In this document: piece by piece, positions 45,618 through 56,928 of the stretch
Layout: every line of letters begins with the position of its first letter
Position numbering within the stretch: the first letter of the stretch is position 1
Assembly: GCA_030568195.1 (NCBI GenBank)
Contig: JAJLTO010000004.1
Location: 992,001 to 1,056,000, forward strand
Direction: 5' to 3'
Origin: Dipodascopsis uninucleata var. uninucleata
Lineage: Eukaryota > Ascomycota > Lipomycetes > Lipomycetales > Lipomycetaceae
DNA length: 64,000 bases
The notes under the pieces: model-generated
The model's input: the letters and a program-made list of their open reading frames with translations, nothing else
What the model was told of the DNA's origin: nothing
Databases searched by the model: none
Program-made: the position numbers and the translations under genes

Positions 45618-47904
45618 ATGAGCAGTCAAAATAGAATTGAGTGGATTAAGGGCCCGGTCTGTGGTGTGGGCAATTGTAGATCGCAACTTTGGCGAAAAAT
45701 TGATGGTCTTCAATATTGTCAAAATGGACACCAGCAGGAGGTAAACTTGACTTAACATAAAATCACTTGTCAGAATCTTGGATTTTAGTTATTTCATATT
45801 AACATGCTCATAATTTATAGGGATTGGTAGAAACTGGCGAAGATGAAGATGATTTTACGATGTCACAAGGTCGAGCAATTAGAGTGAAGACAGTAGCTCC
45901 ACGAGACAAGAGCAAAGAATCACCCAGTAGGTAGCTAAGAAGATTATTTCAATTGGATTGGATTTATATTAACTTCTGAATTTACATGCTTATTTTAGTA
46001 TTTTATGGCCAGAAGGGATTCCGTGTCTTCTTACAATGCTATCAACTCCATTTACGAAATCAAGTCTCGTATTTAATACGTCACAAAGGTGCACCTCCAG
46101 AGCTAGAAGTAAGTGATTATTGCTAATTTGTTTCTAATTTACAGCTGTCTAATCTGAACTAGGACGTAGTAAAAGGGCTTTGGATACTATATATAGAAGC
46201 TAGGGGTCTCAATAATGTGAATATGCAGATGACTGGTCACGAGAGTGATTCCGAAGAGGAGGATTTAGAAAGTACGAGTTCGTCGACAGTTTCAAGTTCG
46301 AGATGGAGAACTCCTCCTAGCATCATGATTCAAGACGATGATGAATTAGAAATCATGAGCCAAGACTCGAGCGATGATGAGTACGAAAATATGCTAAGCA
46401 GTTCTGATAGCGACCGACAAGACGACCATGATATTGATAGTCGAAACGCTCAGAAGAATATGGAGAAGCTTTCCTTGAATGATCTGCCGGACATGACAAA
46501 AACAAGATCCCCTTTTATTCAAATAAGGCCAGCTGAGAGTGTAGTCTTATGCTATTTAGCTTGTCGGATTCTTAAGCTTCCTATCTTCTTATGCGATATA
46601 TATCGGTACGTATAGCAAGCATTCCTTTTTAATTGCGATGGTCTCGAATACTGACTCTTTCAGTGATATCCGTAATATGAAATTTCCCTATATGAAGGCC
46701 ATAGATGCCATACCATACTCTATTAGGTCGCATTTGAGTCTTAAATATTATGAAGTTTTCAGACCTAGGGTATGTGTTTTAAGAAGTTTTTGGTCCTGAT
46801 TGTATAACTGATTTTCTCTTAGAATTATCCAGTTCCTGGTGTCTTCCACAAATTTACGAATTATATGGCAGGGATGCTATATAATAAACGTGGATTACTG
46901 GTAAATCCACCTGTATATTCACTTCTATCATATAGATTTGTTTACGATCTTTTCCTTCCTGGTGAGTGAGAACCTGTAGTATAACAATTCTTTTCTCCAA
47001 ATTGACAAGCTAACTCTAGCGTAGTGGAAATTTACCAAGCTGCGACTCGCTTGTCTAATTTATTAGAAATAGATTTTACATTTGAGTCTTTGAGACAAAA
47101 TTTAAGGTCTTCGTACAATCCAGAAGTTAAGATCCTGGCACTTATAGTTGTGGCTACCAAACTATGTTATGGTTTGGATGGTATAATTAGAATACCTACA
47201 AATTCTTCAGACGCCGCTGCCCAACAAATAGACTGGCAACTCTGGAAATCAAAACTTTACGATATATGGATCAAAGAAGATTGGCATCACACAGACCAAG
47301 GAACATTTCAGCAATCACTGCTCGGTGATGTCACAGAACGAGGCAGATTATCATATGTCCAAGCGGAGTTTGAATATCCAACAGATGACGTGGCATTTTG
47401 GAGTAATGAGCAGATTGATAGGTTTTTAGAATTTTATAAAAACACATGGATTCTTGATGAGACAAATGACAATGATAAAGCATTTCTTCGTAAGTTGATC
47501 TGAATTGTATATTTTAATTATCAGATACAAATATGATAGTTCTAACTTTTTATTCAGCTCCTCGAGAGTTCTTGAACATGTTTCCTCTTAATTCTGGTTC
47601 AAAAAATGGAGAAAATAGCCACATATCAAGTGAAAGCTTGCGTGAAACACTGATACTTATTCAATCACGGACAAGATCTATATTTCATAAATCTACCAGC
47701 TTGCAAAATCCAAGACCAGGTCAGCATTATTCGATGTTTGGTATCAATCGAGATGCGCCTTCAGATGAAGCCGCAAGCAAGTACACAGATATTATGAAAG
47801 TGTTCTTGGTAGCCTCATCTAAAGTTGCAGGGTGTAGCATAACACAGCTACTTCAAGCGATATGGTTCATAGAATCCAAATGTTCACTGGCCATAAAGCA
47901 ATAG
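45618..47904 (+). CDS. RRN7: RRN7/TAF1B-type RNA polymerase I core factor subunit
   Basis: Eight exons: 45618-45740, 45821-45926, 45999-46108, 46163-46605, 46664-46769, 46823-46961, 47025-47489 and 47558-47904, giving 612 residues. The N-terminal zinc ribbon has CGVGNCRSQLW and YCQNGHQQEG (C-x4-C and C-x2-H), followed by the family's ETGEDEDDFTMSQGR. The next part (FYGQKGFRVFLQCYQLHL, DVVKGLWILYIEARGL) starts the TFIIB-like cyclin fold, interrupted by a long acidic Ser-rich insert, and resumes at PAESVVLCYLACRILKLPI. Rrn7 is the TFIIB-like subunit of the core factor that recruits Pol I to rDNA promoters in the nucleolus. With seven introns it is the most split gene in the window. The eighth exon is less conserved-looking. 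Confidence 0.93.
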
Positions 47905-48018
47905 GTTACTTGAATTGTATACCAACATAACGAATTTTCAGAATAGATCTAGAGCTTATACTATAGGCGTTCACCTAGGTTGCTCTAAACATATATACTT
48001 GGTGAATCTTTAACATAT

Positions 48019-49739
48019 CTATTCATTAGCTCTATTTCTAGATATTAATGGCTCCAAATCAGAATATGGAGAGTATGACGGTGGAAGTGCAATAGAGTCT
48101 ATGTGGCTGCCTTGACTGCACGGTCTAATAATTGTTCCATATTCTCTGTTAGCCTTATCTGAAAAAAGAATGGGCCCATTCCGGCTTCTAGCATTGACAG
48201 TCTCTGTAAGATCTAGAGATGCAGTCTTCCAAGCTGGAACGTGTGCTTCCCAGATCATCTCAATCTCTTCTAGGGTTCGAAGTCTAGTTTCAGGAAACAT
48301 GAAATATACATGAAGAGACATACATACACATAGTGCAGCAAATATAATATATGTACGCCACTGAATATACTTCATAAGAGGTGGGACGCAGAAGGCTAAG
48401 ACAAAATTAAAGAACCAGTTGAATGCCGAGCAAAGACCATTGGCGGTAGCACGCTGCTTCATTGGAAATATTTCAGCCACATATATCCAAACTGCGGGCC
48501 CCCAAGTTGGAGCAAAAGAGGCCACAAATAAGTAGTTGAACGCGATAATAGCTCTGGCCGCACTTGAATTTTCAACGTACCAGTGTATGTTGTCATTGCC
48601 ATTGAGCTCTGGCACATAGTGACCATAGATGCCCATGACTATGCCGACAAGAAAGAGCCAAAGTGCCATGAGCGAAGATCCTGTAATCAAAAGTGGTCTC
48701 CGACCTAAAGAATCTATGAATATCAAGGCAGGAATAGTCATTATGACATTAACTATATATTGAACGGAGGATGAGATTAGTCCTGCATTACCGCTGTATC
48801 CAGCCATAGCAAATGTATACACCACATAATACATCATGACATTTATTCCAGTCATTTGCTGCCAAATTTGTGCGGAAACACCAACAAATGTACGAAGCCT
48901 GGAACCTGGCTCGAACAGATCAAATACGGATACATCTTTCGAGAGCTTGTCGATATCTACGGCTTCTCTTATTTCGTCCACTTCAGACGCAACGTCTGGA
49001 TGAGTTTTGTCTCCATTACCTTGAACATTGCTTATTATCATGATAGCTTCTTCCCATCTGTCTTTAGAAGCTAGCCATCTAGGAGATTCTGGGAAAAATG
49101 AAAGCGCCGTAAGTAGGAATGCACCAGGAACTACTTGTAGTGCCCAAGCGAGCCGGAAGCTGGTGGGTCCGGAAATGAAGGAGCATCCATAACTGATGAA
49201 GAACATAACCATGATTCCCCAAGTTACAGCCCATTGAAACATGCCCACAAGGCGTCCACGAATCTGCTTGGGGCTTATTTCAGCAATATACACGGGCACC
49301 TGAGATGAGCATATTCCAATGGCAATGCCAGATATGAATCTGCCGATGATCAGCTGTGTCATGTTTTGCACGGTGGCCTGGATGATTGATCCTATGAGCC
49401 AAGTTACTGCTCCACACTGCACTGAGTTCTTTCTATATGATTTCCATTCGGATTAGTCAAGTCTCACCAACAGTGCCGTGCGGTTAAAAAATAGATCTGC
49501 AGATCACTTTACCTTCCGATGCGGTCAGAAACGTAGCCAGAGAAGAGCGATCCAACGAGAGATCCGCCAGCCATGGCGGCCGTGATGCCACCCTGCTGGA
49601 CATCAGTAGGATAGCCAAAGAACGCTCTGTAGTCTGGATTATCCACAAATGCAGAAACAGACGAGACATCAAAGCCAAAGAGAGTACCACCTATCGTGGC
49701 AACTGCTGCGAGAGCATAGGGACTGTATGCTTTTCTCAT
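48019..49739 (-). CDS. MFS sugar transporter with C-terminal PY motif
   Basis: Exons 49739-49513 and 49432-48019 give 546 residues; the join restores DRIGRKNSVQCGA. Twelve membrane helices are readable. Signatures of the sugar porter family are TLFGFDVSSVSAF, GYVSDRIGRK, PVYIAEISPKQIRGR, FPESPRWLASKDRWEEA, QIWQQMTGINVMMYY, YVAEIFPMKQRA and FPETRLRTLEE. The cytosolic C-tail of about 70 residues has PPSY (minus-strand codons 48084-48073). It resembles fungal hexose/monosaccharide transporters; the sugar and direction cannot be told. Substrate residues such as the helix 7 QQ-TG-N are intact, so it is likely an active transporter, not a sensor; the tail is too short for a Snf3/Rgt2 sensor. Confidence 0.93.
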
Positions 49740-51791
49740 ATTGGGAGGACTAGTAGCATGCGCAGATTAGTCTTGCCTAGTAAGCGGAGGACAAGCTAAG
49801 GGTGGAAGAATATATACGGTGACTTGTATGTTTCTTAGACGCGCGAGACCAGGGTTGCTTATTAAGATATATAGAGGCCAAGCAATGACACGAGATCAGA
49901 AGTAATATCTAATTCAGGTTGTGTGGAGCAACATCAACTTACAGCCGAGATGATTCGTAGGCGAATGTCTCGTTAAATAGGCGGAGCTGCAGGACATGAT
50001 CTAAGATTGTGGTGTGCCTGAGCGACCATCCCGGCATACGTAAAAATGACTTGGTTTACCTCTCGGATCCTGCCCGTTTTGTAGAAAACATGAACGAACA
50101 TCGAAGAGAGACTACGAATCAGGTAGCGATAGACAGGCGCCAGCGTCCATAGTGACTCCCCGAACGCGCTGTCAACTGCTCGTCTCTGGTCTACACAAGT
50201 ACCCGGACGCCTCTCGCCATTTACGCTCACTGACGCAAGGCTGCATCATCGTGCATGTATATTGAACTCTGTTGCATTACCAAACCCTGAAGCTGCCGGA
50301 CGGGCGCGCCACGCTTGCGCCAGCAGCGGGAGAGGCGAGCTAGTCGAAGGAGTGGTGAGACGCGAGGGACGATCGCATGCAGCGAGTTGTGCTGTGCTAG
50401 GAGCCCCTTTCGGTGTGCTGGGCGCTGCAGAGCGGAAGCCGCCCAGATGAGAAAGCCTGGAGGCAGTGCGCGCGTCTGTGCCTCTCCGCCTCCGTCGCAC
50501 GCAGGCAGCCTGCGCTGTAACAGGAACTGAAGTCGTCTCGCAGTCTGAAACCGCCTGCAGTGACAGGGCTAGGGTCATATAAAGCTCTGGGGGGCAGACG
50601 AGGGTCTCTAGCAGCGGAGACGCCAAGGCGAGCCGTAGAAGAGCGGCCAAAGAGGCAGCACTAATCGCTGCGAGATGCGGGAGCGCTGGGTTTGACGAGA
50701 ACGCGAGCAGCTGTAGGAGCCCGTGGCTAGCTTGAATTTGGCACTGCTTATGCGAAGGGAAAGTAAGTCTGGTGCTGCAGGCGAGCCAAGGTGGTGTGAA
50801 TTTGGCTGCACACACTCGTACTATTCTACCGTAGTCTGGCATCACAATTTAGGTTCTCCTCTGGCCGCTACGATCGAACGTACACTTCATATTTTAAACT
50901 ACATCTGGACAAAATCACTCTAGCGATACATGCATTGAAACATAGGTGTGTGCAGGTACGCATAGAATAAATATAGACAGATAGATATGTGGACAATTGT
51001 CGATAGGAGCGTGAATATAAATAGATTTAGTCGTGCATATTAATAGGTATAAATTTCCCTACAACTAATACTGTTAAGAGTGCTTAGTGGCGAGCGTAAA
51101 ATGTACGCCTTTTACAAAATTGCGTTAGTTTGAGCACACATACTCTTCACACACCTCCTCCCTGCCCCCATTACTTCACTGGCTCAAAACGAAAAAAAAT
51201 TTCCTGCTGTCTACGCGGTACTGTTATCTTAGTAGACTTGTATTCTCTCTGAATCCGCGAACGTCAAGACCAACGTCGTCCATAAAGTGGTTTGCTTGAA
51301 CTAAAAAAGTTAAAGGTAAGCTATCGTTCCGCTTAGACTAGATCACGCTCCAACGTGCAGCCTTCCAACAATGCAGCACCAAATAGTGAGCACCACGCTC
51401 GCACATCTCGCTCAACATTGCCAGCTCTACCGCTACTCACTGGACAGCATACCCTCTCTCTTGAGATATCCGCGTCAGAGCTTGCCAATTGCATAAAATA
51501 AAATAGAATTCTCCTCTGTACACGTGTGCTGCTCTGGAAAAGGATATTGACGATCTTCAATAATCTCTCATACTGCAAATTTAGATTTTGTTTGCTAGCT
51601 CGTCAACCGATTGAGCTGCGCCAAAATATCTCACAACGTGCATCTTGCTCTTACTAATTTTCTTACAGGTTTCAGCTCACGACCGGTCTCTATTTTGGCG
51701 GCTTGTGTTCGAACGCGCTGTTTATATCGTATCGGCTATCGTTGTCCTAGCCTTCATTTCGATCGTCTCTATATAGCCCTGGCTCTCCAAC
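49740..51791. other. Divergent 2.05-kb intergenic region with GC-rich island
   Basis: It separates the sugar transporter from the first glycosyltransferase-like gene. The middle is strongly GC-rich (next entry); the flanks return to AT-rich sequence with the GT gene's probable leader at about 51550-51791. A TACTAAT-type branch and CAG at about 51652-51668 suggest a 5' UTR intron there. Confidence 0.55.
49960..50800. other. GC-rich island in AT-rich DNA
   Basis: By hand count 50281-50520 is about 67 percent G+C (161 of 240), against under 40 percent in most of the window, and CpG is frequent. Several frames on both strands are open, the longest being 199 codons on the minus strand (50246-50845); that is expected when stops are rare and the products look like random Ala/Ser/Arg-rich sequence. 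The edges grade over one to two hundred bases. It could be a structured non-coding RNA, a CpG-rich promoter or DNA of foreign origin; I cannot decide. Confidence 0.7.
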
Positions 51792-53720
51792 ATGGCGTTC
51801 CGACTGTCATGTATGAACCTCCTGAAAGCAGCGCTGGTGCTAGTGGTCTTGATCGTCCTTTTCACTCCTCCCGATGTCCACAGTGCTCTCAAAAGCAGAA
51901 TTGGCATGGACAACTCTGCCGACTATGCGCCTGACTCGCCGATCGACATTAACAGCCTGTTTAACGACGGAAGGAAGCTCGATCTCCCACCCCAACAGTC
52001 TTCCACTTACAAATCTACACAACCAGCTGTCGAGGCTCCTCCTAATCCTGCTGACTCTGGTATTGTTCCTGAAAGCAAACCCGCAGGCTCAGTATCTGAC
52101 TCCACCAAGCAGGAAGATATTAAGCCAGAGCTCAAGCAGCCTGTTGGGGCCTCCAAACAGCCGGCTGCAGATCTCACTGAACCTGCTGCGGATCCTATCC
52201 AACCCGAGCCAGTGAAGCAACAGTCAGGACCAATACAAACAGCAGTAGAGTCTGTTGGGCCTGCCTCAGGTCCCGCTAAGCCTGCGGCGGATCCTGCTAA
52301 GCCTACGGCAGAGTCTGCTAAGCCTGCGACAGATCCTGTTAAACCCGCTGAGCAGGTTTCAGACTTTGTTCAGCCTTCTAAACAGAATGAGGTTTCTTCA
52401 ACTGAGGTGAATGGAAATGCGTTTGCTGGAATTCCAGAACCTCCACAACAGGGTGCAGTAAAAGAAGAAACTGCCCCTGCTGTTGTGAATGTTGCTTCTC
52501 CGGAGCCTATTGTAAATGCAAAAGTTCAGGAGCAGTCTACAGGTACTGTTACTCCTATGGTTAACGACGTTCCTCAACAGCGTGGACATAAGAAAATTTT
52601 CCTAGTCAACTCACCAAGATATCACTTCGAAATTGTATTGCCTTTTCTGAACGTATTTTCGAATCTAAAGGATGTCGATGTAACACTCTTCGCTAAACCT
52701 GTCGGTTACAGCCGATTTGGAGTCAGACCATGGCTAGATTTATATGCAAATCCATTGGGCTTGAACTTGATGCATATTGACAACATTACAAATTTTCTGG
52801 GCGAAGAGCAAGCAGCTCCTGATTTAATTTTCTTGACGTCATGTCCTGAAGATGTTCTTGAGATATACCAAAGTTTGGATGTTTTCTTAGCTCGTGGTTC
52901 TAAGGTTATGTGTTTAGTTCATGAAGCTCAGAAATGGAATTTGAACGAGCCAGATAACAACAAGAGTCCCTACAAACCACAAATTAGTTATATGACGAAT
53001 TGGATTAAGAAGGGTCAGTGGGAACTTGCTACACTGTCAAATCATGTGCAAAATTATGTGTCAAAGAACTTTGCTACATACTTCCGAACCGGTAGCGAGG
53101 TAACTTACAATCCTCCAATTCTTTACCCAGTTTTCCGTCTTCCCGACAGTAAGATCAATTTGGATCAAGTTAACCCTTTTGTCGCGATTGTTGGAAAGCT
53201 CGAGCCGTGGAGACGTGACTACAATAGTATTTTCAGACAATATGCCATGTTTGATCCTGCAGTTGATCTCCATTTAGTAGGATACGGTGTGGAGCTGGAA
53301 GCACCGGAGTCCATTAAGCATAGACTGTCCTATCTTCTAGGAGCTGACTTTCCTCAATATTTTGAAGAGATATCGAAGGCTGTTGCTGTTATTCCTTCTT
53401 TTGCCTCAAAAGATTATTTGCGATCACAGGCATCGAGTTCAATTGCTACTGCTGTTATTGTTACTACTCCTCCACTCCTGACACGCGAAATGCTAGGGGC
53501 CTATTCATACATTCCTGAGGAGGCCGCATGGATCCAGGAGGATGGAGAGACCGAGGTAGAAGCCTTCTCTCGTGTTTCTAAACTTGGTGCAGATGCTTGG
53601 ACGGCGAAGAAGAAAATTTTAGCCAAAGCACGCGATGACCTTATGATGAAGAATTTGAAACAATTCGAAATAGAACTTGTGGAACTAGAAAAGGCCAAGA
53701 AGATTGCTTCAAAGAGATAA
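51792..53720 (+). CDS. Putative type II membrane glycosyltransferase (GT1-like), copy 1
   Basis: Intronless, 642 residues. A short cytosolic tail is followed by a signal anchor (LLKAALVLVVLIVLF, residues about 10-26), then a Pro-, Ala- and Lys-rich stalk (to about residue 260) containing a 7-residue repeat. The globular part has KKIFLVNSPRYHFEIVLPFL, DLIFLTSCPEDVLEIY, SKVMCLVHEAQKWNL, FVAIVGKLEPWRRDYNSIF, LHLVGYG and SIATAVIVTTPPLLT, in the order expected of a GT-B fold with two Rossmann-like halves. Topology suggests a Golgi enzyme. The family resembles fungal glycosyltransferase-like proteins of no known function; donor and acceptor are unknown. A diverged copy lies 1.5 kb downstream on the same strand. 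A classical E-x7-E is not obvious. Confidence 0.8.
   Translation: MAFRLSCMNLLKAALVLVVLIVLFTPPDVHSALKSRIGMDNSADYAPDSPIDINSLFNDGRKLDLPPQQSSTYKSTQPAVEAPPNPADSGIVPESKPAGSVSDSTKQEDIKPELKQPVGASKQPAADLTEPAADPIQPEPVKQQSGPIQTAVESVGPASGPAKPAADPAKPTAESAKPATDPVKPAEQVSDFVQPSKQNEVSSTEVNGNAFAGIPEPPQQGAVKEETAPAVVNVASPEPIVNAKVQEQSTGTVTPMVNDVPQQRGHKKIFLVNSPRYHFEIVLPFLNVFSNLKDVDVTLFAKPVGYSRFGVRPWLDLYANPLGLNLMHIDNITNFLGEEQAAPDLIFLTSCPEDVLEIYQSLDVFLARGSKVMCLVHEAQKWNLNEPDNNKSPYKPQISYMTNWIKKGQWELATLSNHVQNYVSKNFATYFRTGSEVTYNPPILYPVFRLPDSKINLDQVNPFVAIVGKLEPWRRDYNSIFRQYAMFDPAVDLHLVGYGVELEAPESIKHRLSYLLGADFPQYFEEISKAVAVIPSFASKDYLRSQASSSIATAVIVTTPPLLTREMLGAYSYIPEEAAWIQEDGETEVEAFSRVSKLGADAWTAKKKILAKARDDLMMKNLKQFEIELVELEKAKKIASKR
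52275..52337 (+). repeat. 21-bp tandem repeat in the stalk of copy 1
   Basis: Three units of GCTAAGCCTGCGGCGGATCCT with a few substitutions, in frame, encode Ala-Lys-Pro-Ala/Thr-Ala/Thr-Asp/Glu-Pro/Ser. A degenerate fourth unit follows. Such repeats commonly vary in number in surface and Golgi stalks. Confidence 0.85.
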
Positions 53721-55189
53721 ATGATACATAGATTTTATTCGTTCTGTATATAGATATGGTTGGCCTTGAAATTAACTCTAGCTATTGTGGATCTTCTCTA
53801 TAGAAGAAATTCGGATTTGCATGCTACTTTACTCTTTCATACCGAAATTAATTCTTTGGGCATTGTTGTGATTCTTGTCAAACTCAATAAGTTTTCCTTT
53901 TATGTATGTTGTACTTGTTTCTTTAATATTGTATCTATATTTCTATTGTTATCTGCCATGTCTAGTTTTCGTTTTAAACGGCGTTACACTCGCAAATTTG
54001 ACTACGCATGTTTAGGATTACCTATATAATGGACTTAATAATTAATAATTGATACGCGGATGGATTACTTTATGTGATTAATGTAGAATGCTCCCACGTG
54101 GAAGTAGCAAAAAGAGTAGATTCCATGAACTGCGCGAATTTCTGGCTTATAAATTTTCGTCCAGAAATCCTTTTAGCTACCAGCATAAGTTGGAATAATC
54201 ATGTACTTGATTCTATATTTCGATATGAAACTAGTATGTTGCTGATCTTCTAAAAAGTGAAAAACTGGTTTGGTGCTGTTTCAAACTTCTCTTAAATAGT
54301 GCCTTAGTCCATAAATAGTAAGGTGTAAATTGCTAAACAGCTGTCAAAATGCAGGGTTCGCAATATGAGATCTTATGGAAGGTGGACAAGCACTTCACAG
54401 ATGATGTAATTCTACGGTCTATAAATATGATATCTGCAAATGATTAACGCATTATATCTCACTGTCATAAATAATTATTGGCAATCTTTTTATTATTAGT
54501 CCAAAGACGACATTACTAAGGATTCCAAAAAGTCGTTGGGAGGTTGTTACCCGAAATTGAAATTTTGACGTAGAAACAATATTTAATAAATATAATACAA
54601 GAATTTCGCACATGTAAGCAAATTCGGGTTATTGAAGTTGGTCCGTCCGTTAATTCTAGTTTTAACCAAGGAAATGAATCGGAGATTTCCTTAAGTAACC
54701 TGATCCAAAATACCACATGTAGCGTCTGACGTTAGCAAATTGAAAAGAAAACAATTAAAGTAGATCCGTCAGTTAAAATTTAACTCGACAATACAAATCT
54801 GTAGCTCGCAGTGGATTTCTCTTTTAAAGCCATGATATCCGAATAACTAATTTTTCATGACCATCACCACGAAATCTTTCAAAACTACCGATACATCAGA
54901 TATAAAATAGGTAAAAGACGAGACATTAAAGAAATCTAGGGTAAATATAAAGTAAGACGGCAACAATTAAGCTAAGTGCTTTAGTTTCTGAAGCTTGCTG
55001 CAGTCTTGGTTCGGTGCTTTACCTTTTCTCTCTAGATACCTATTAATTCTACATTTCATTTTGTTTATACTGCTATAATAGCACTATTTATCGGGTTTCA
55101 AAAGTAGAGAATTAGATATTAAATTTATATCAAAGTCTTATGAACAAGAGGATTTGGTGATCATCCTCTATCTCACGAGACAGGCAAAG
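53721..55189. other. Intergenic region between the tandem glycosyltransferase-like genes
   Basis: 1.47 kb of AT-rich DNA. The only candidate gene is a tiny spliced frame at 54349-54568 (separate entry). A 89-codon frame at 53760-54029 in the 3' UTR of copy 1 begins without a supported ATG and carries no recognisable content. Confidence 0.5.
54349..54568 (+). CDS. Candidate small spliced gene, very tentative
   Basis: An ATG opens 19 codons (MQGSQYEILWKVDKHFTDD) that run into a GTAATT donor at 54406; after 94 bases an acceptor TTATTATTAG leads, in phase, to 22 more codons and a stop, giving 41 residues, hydrophilic and Lys/Asp-rich. The first exon does not look like random AT-rich translation. 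No clear branch site and no known family; it may be chance. Confidence 0.2.
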
Positions 55190-56928
55190 ATGGCTACCAG
55201 AAGTGCCCGATATTACGCCTTCATTGGAGGGCTATCCTGCTTTTCCCTACTAATGATAACCTTGATAACAATACAAATTTCTAGTTTTCATGAAGTTGCG
55301 GCAAGATCACAGTCACCCGCTGACGATGTTGTTGTCAAAGCATTGAACTTAAAGGACTTCGTTGATAACATTAAGACGGAGATTTCAGGATATAAACAGT
55401 TTTATTTCCAGCAATTGCCAATTGAGCATGAGCCTGTTAATCCAGAAGGATCTGAGGAGCTAGCATATGAGCTAGAAAAAGGTTACTATGCCAATGACGA
55501 AGATGATGATGCTGTCTATGACATTGACGATGAAGGCCCAACCGAATATGAAAAGTATAAATTCTCCGAGGACGCTAACTTCTCAGAAACACGCGCCATC
55601 AACGTTGATATAGTTTGCACCAGTGCTGCTGATTTCGACATTGTACTCTCATTAGCAGGTTCTTTGCTGCTCCCTCCATCGTCCATGCAAGAACGGTTTA
55701 TCGACCTAGATCTCTTTGAGGGTGAAATCCCTATCCAGGATGGTATCAATCGTAGAGTCAACTTGACAATAGTTAATGCGTCTCCTGAAACTTCAAAAGA
55801 AAACGATTTTAGTTATGGCAACTACGATAGGATGATCGATCTTGTCCTAAGAGAGGTAAAGATGCTCTGTATAGCAATTTGTTTAATTAAGAAATTCAAC
55901 TAACCTTGATATCACTCCAGATCAAACATTTACCTATTAATATTATACGCTCCGAGTCATATTCGCGATCAGTATCATCGCCGAAGCTTATATTCCTTGC
56001 ATCTTGTCTTGATGACTCGATTTCTCTAGGGGAGTCTATTCGACACGCTCTTGCGAACGGAGCTAAAGTAAAATGTATCGTTCGAGATCCTGCTGCTTGG
56101 GATATCACTGAATTTGGCACAATTGCTCAATCGGCCGGCCAGGACGTTAGAAAAGCCATTGAGTTGGCCCGACCACACATCGAAGATGGTAACTGGAATT
56201 TCATATCAACAACAAAAAATTCAATTGATTATATTCGAGTTTTGTTTCCCGTGATATTTGGCGTTTCATCATCCATCGACATCGTTGAATATCATCATTT
56301 CATACCTTTGATCCCACGGACTACTCTTCAAAAATCAGCGATCAAGAAAAAATTTACCGGCAGTACATCTGCACTTATCGGAGCAGATTTCGTCCGCCCT
56401 CTGTCTTACAAACAGAAGCTCTACAAAAAAGCAATTGAGATGTACGGAGACGATAGACGACCTAGTATGACTCTTCATATTCTTGATTTCCTAGGTGGTG
56501 CAGGAAAGTACGAACAGTACGAATTACCTGCAACAGTTCCTTTTGGATCAATTATTATCGAGCACAACCTCCCATTCCACACGTTCGTTAAGCATGCATC
56601 AGAGGCAGATATTCTTATTCCCTCTGTTACCATACCACAATCTTATTTCGACCGTCGTATGATTATTCGTCAGATTGATCTTTCTGTCATGTTTTCTCTT
56701 TCTCTTGGACGTCCGTTGCTCATGAAGCGCAGCCTTTATGAGTCTTATTTTGTTTCGCGAATTCCAATTGAGATAGTCATCTTTAGCGACGACCACGACG
56801 GTTTCTACCACGCCCGCACCGGAGAAACTGAAGTTGCGCTCAGAAATGCGGCGGAATGGTCTGAAATTGCCTATGAACAGAATTGGCTTTTTATTTCTAC
56901 TCTACTCGACAAAATCTCTCGGTCATAA
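55190..56928 (+). CDS. Putative type II membrane glycosyltransferase, diverged copy 2
   Basis: Exons 55190-55855 and 55921-56928 give 557 residues; the intron has a CTAAC branch. The N-terminus has a signal anchor (YYAFIGGLSCFSLLMITLI). The stalk is acidic with no repeat. The globular part parallels copy 1: VDIVCTSAADFDIVLSLAG, PKLIFLASCLDDSISLGESI, AKVKCIVRDPAAWDI, HIEDGNWNFISTTKNSIDYI, TSALIGADFVRP, MTLHILDFLGGAG, LMKRSLYESYF. Identity is low, perhaps a fifth to a quarter by eye, so the duplication is old or the copies evolve fast. Catalysis is not assured. Location is probably the Golgi lumen. No recognised ortholog. Confidence 0.75.

Noticed and set aside
50246-50845. 199-codon minus-strand frame across the GC island
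   Set aside because: Stops are rare in GC-rich DNA and several other frames are also open; the product shows no domain or coding periodicity that I can see.
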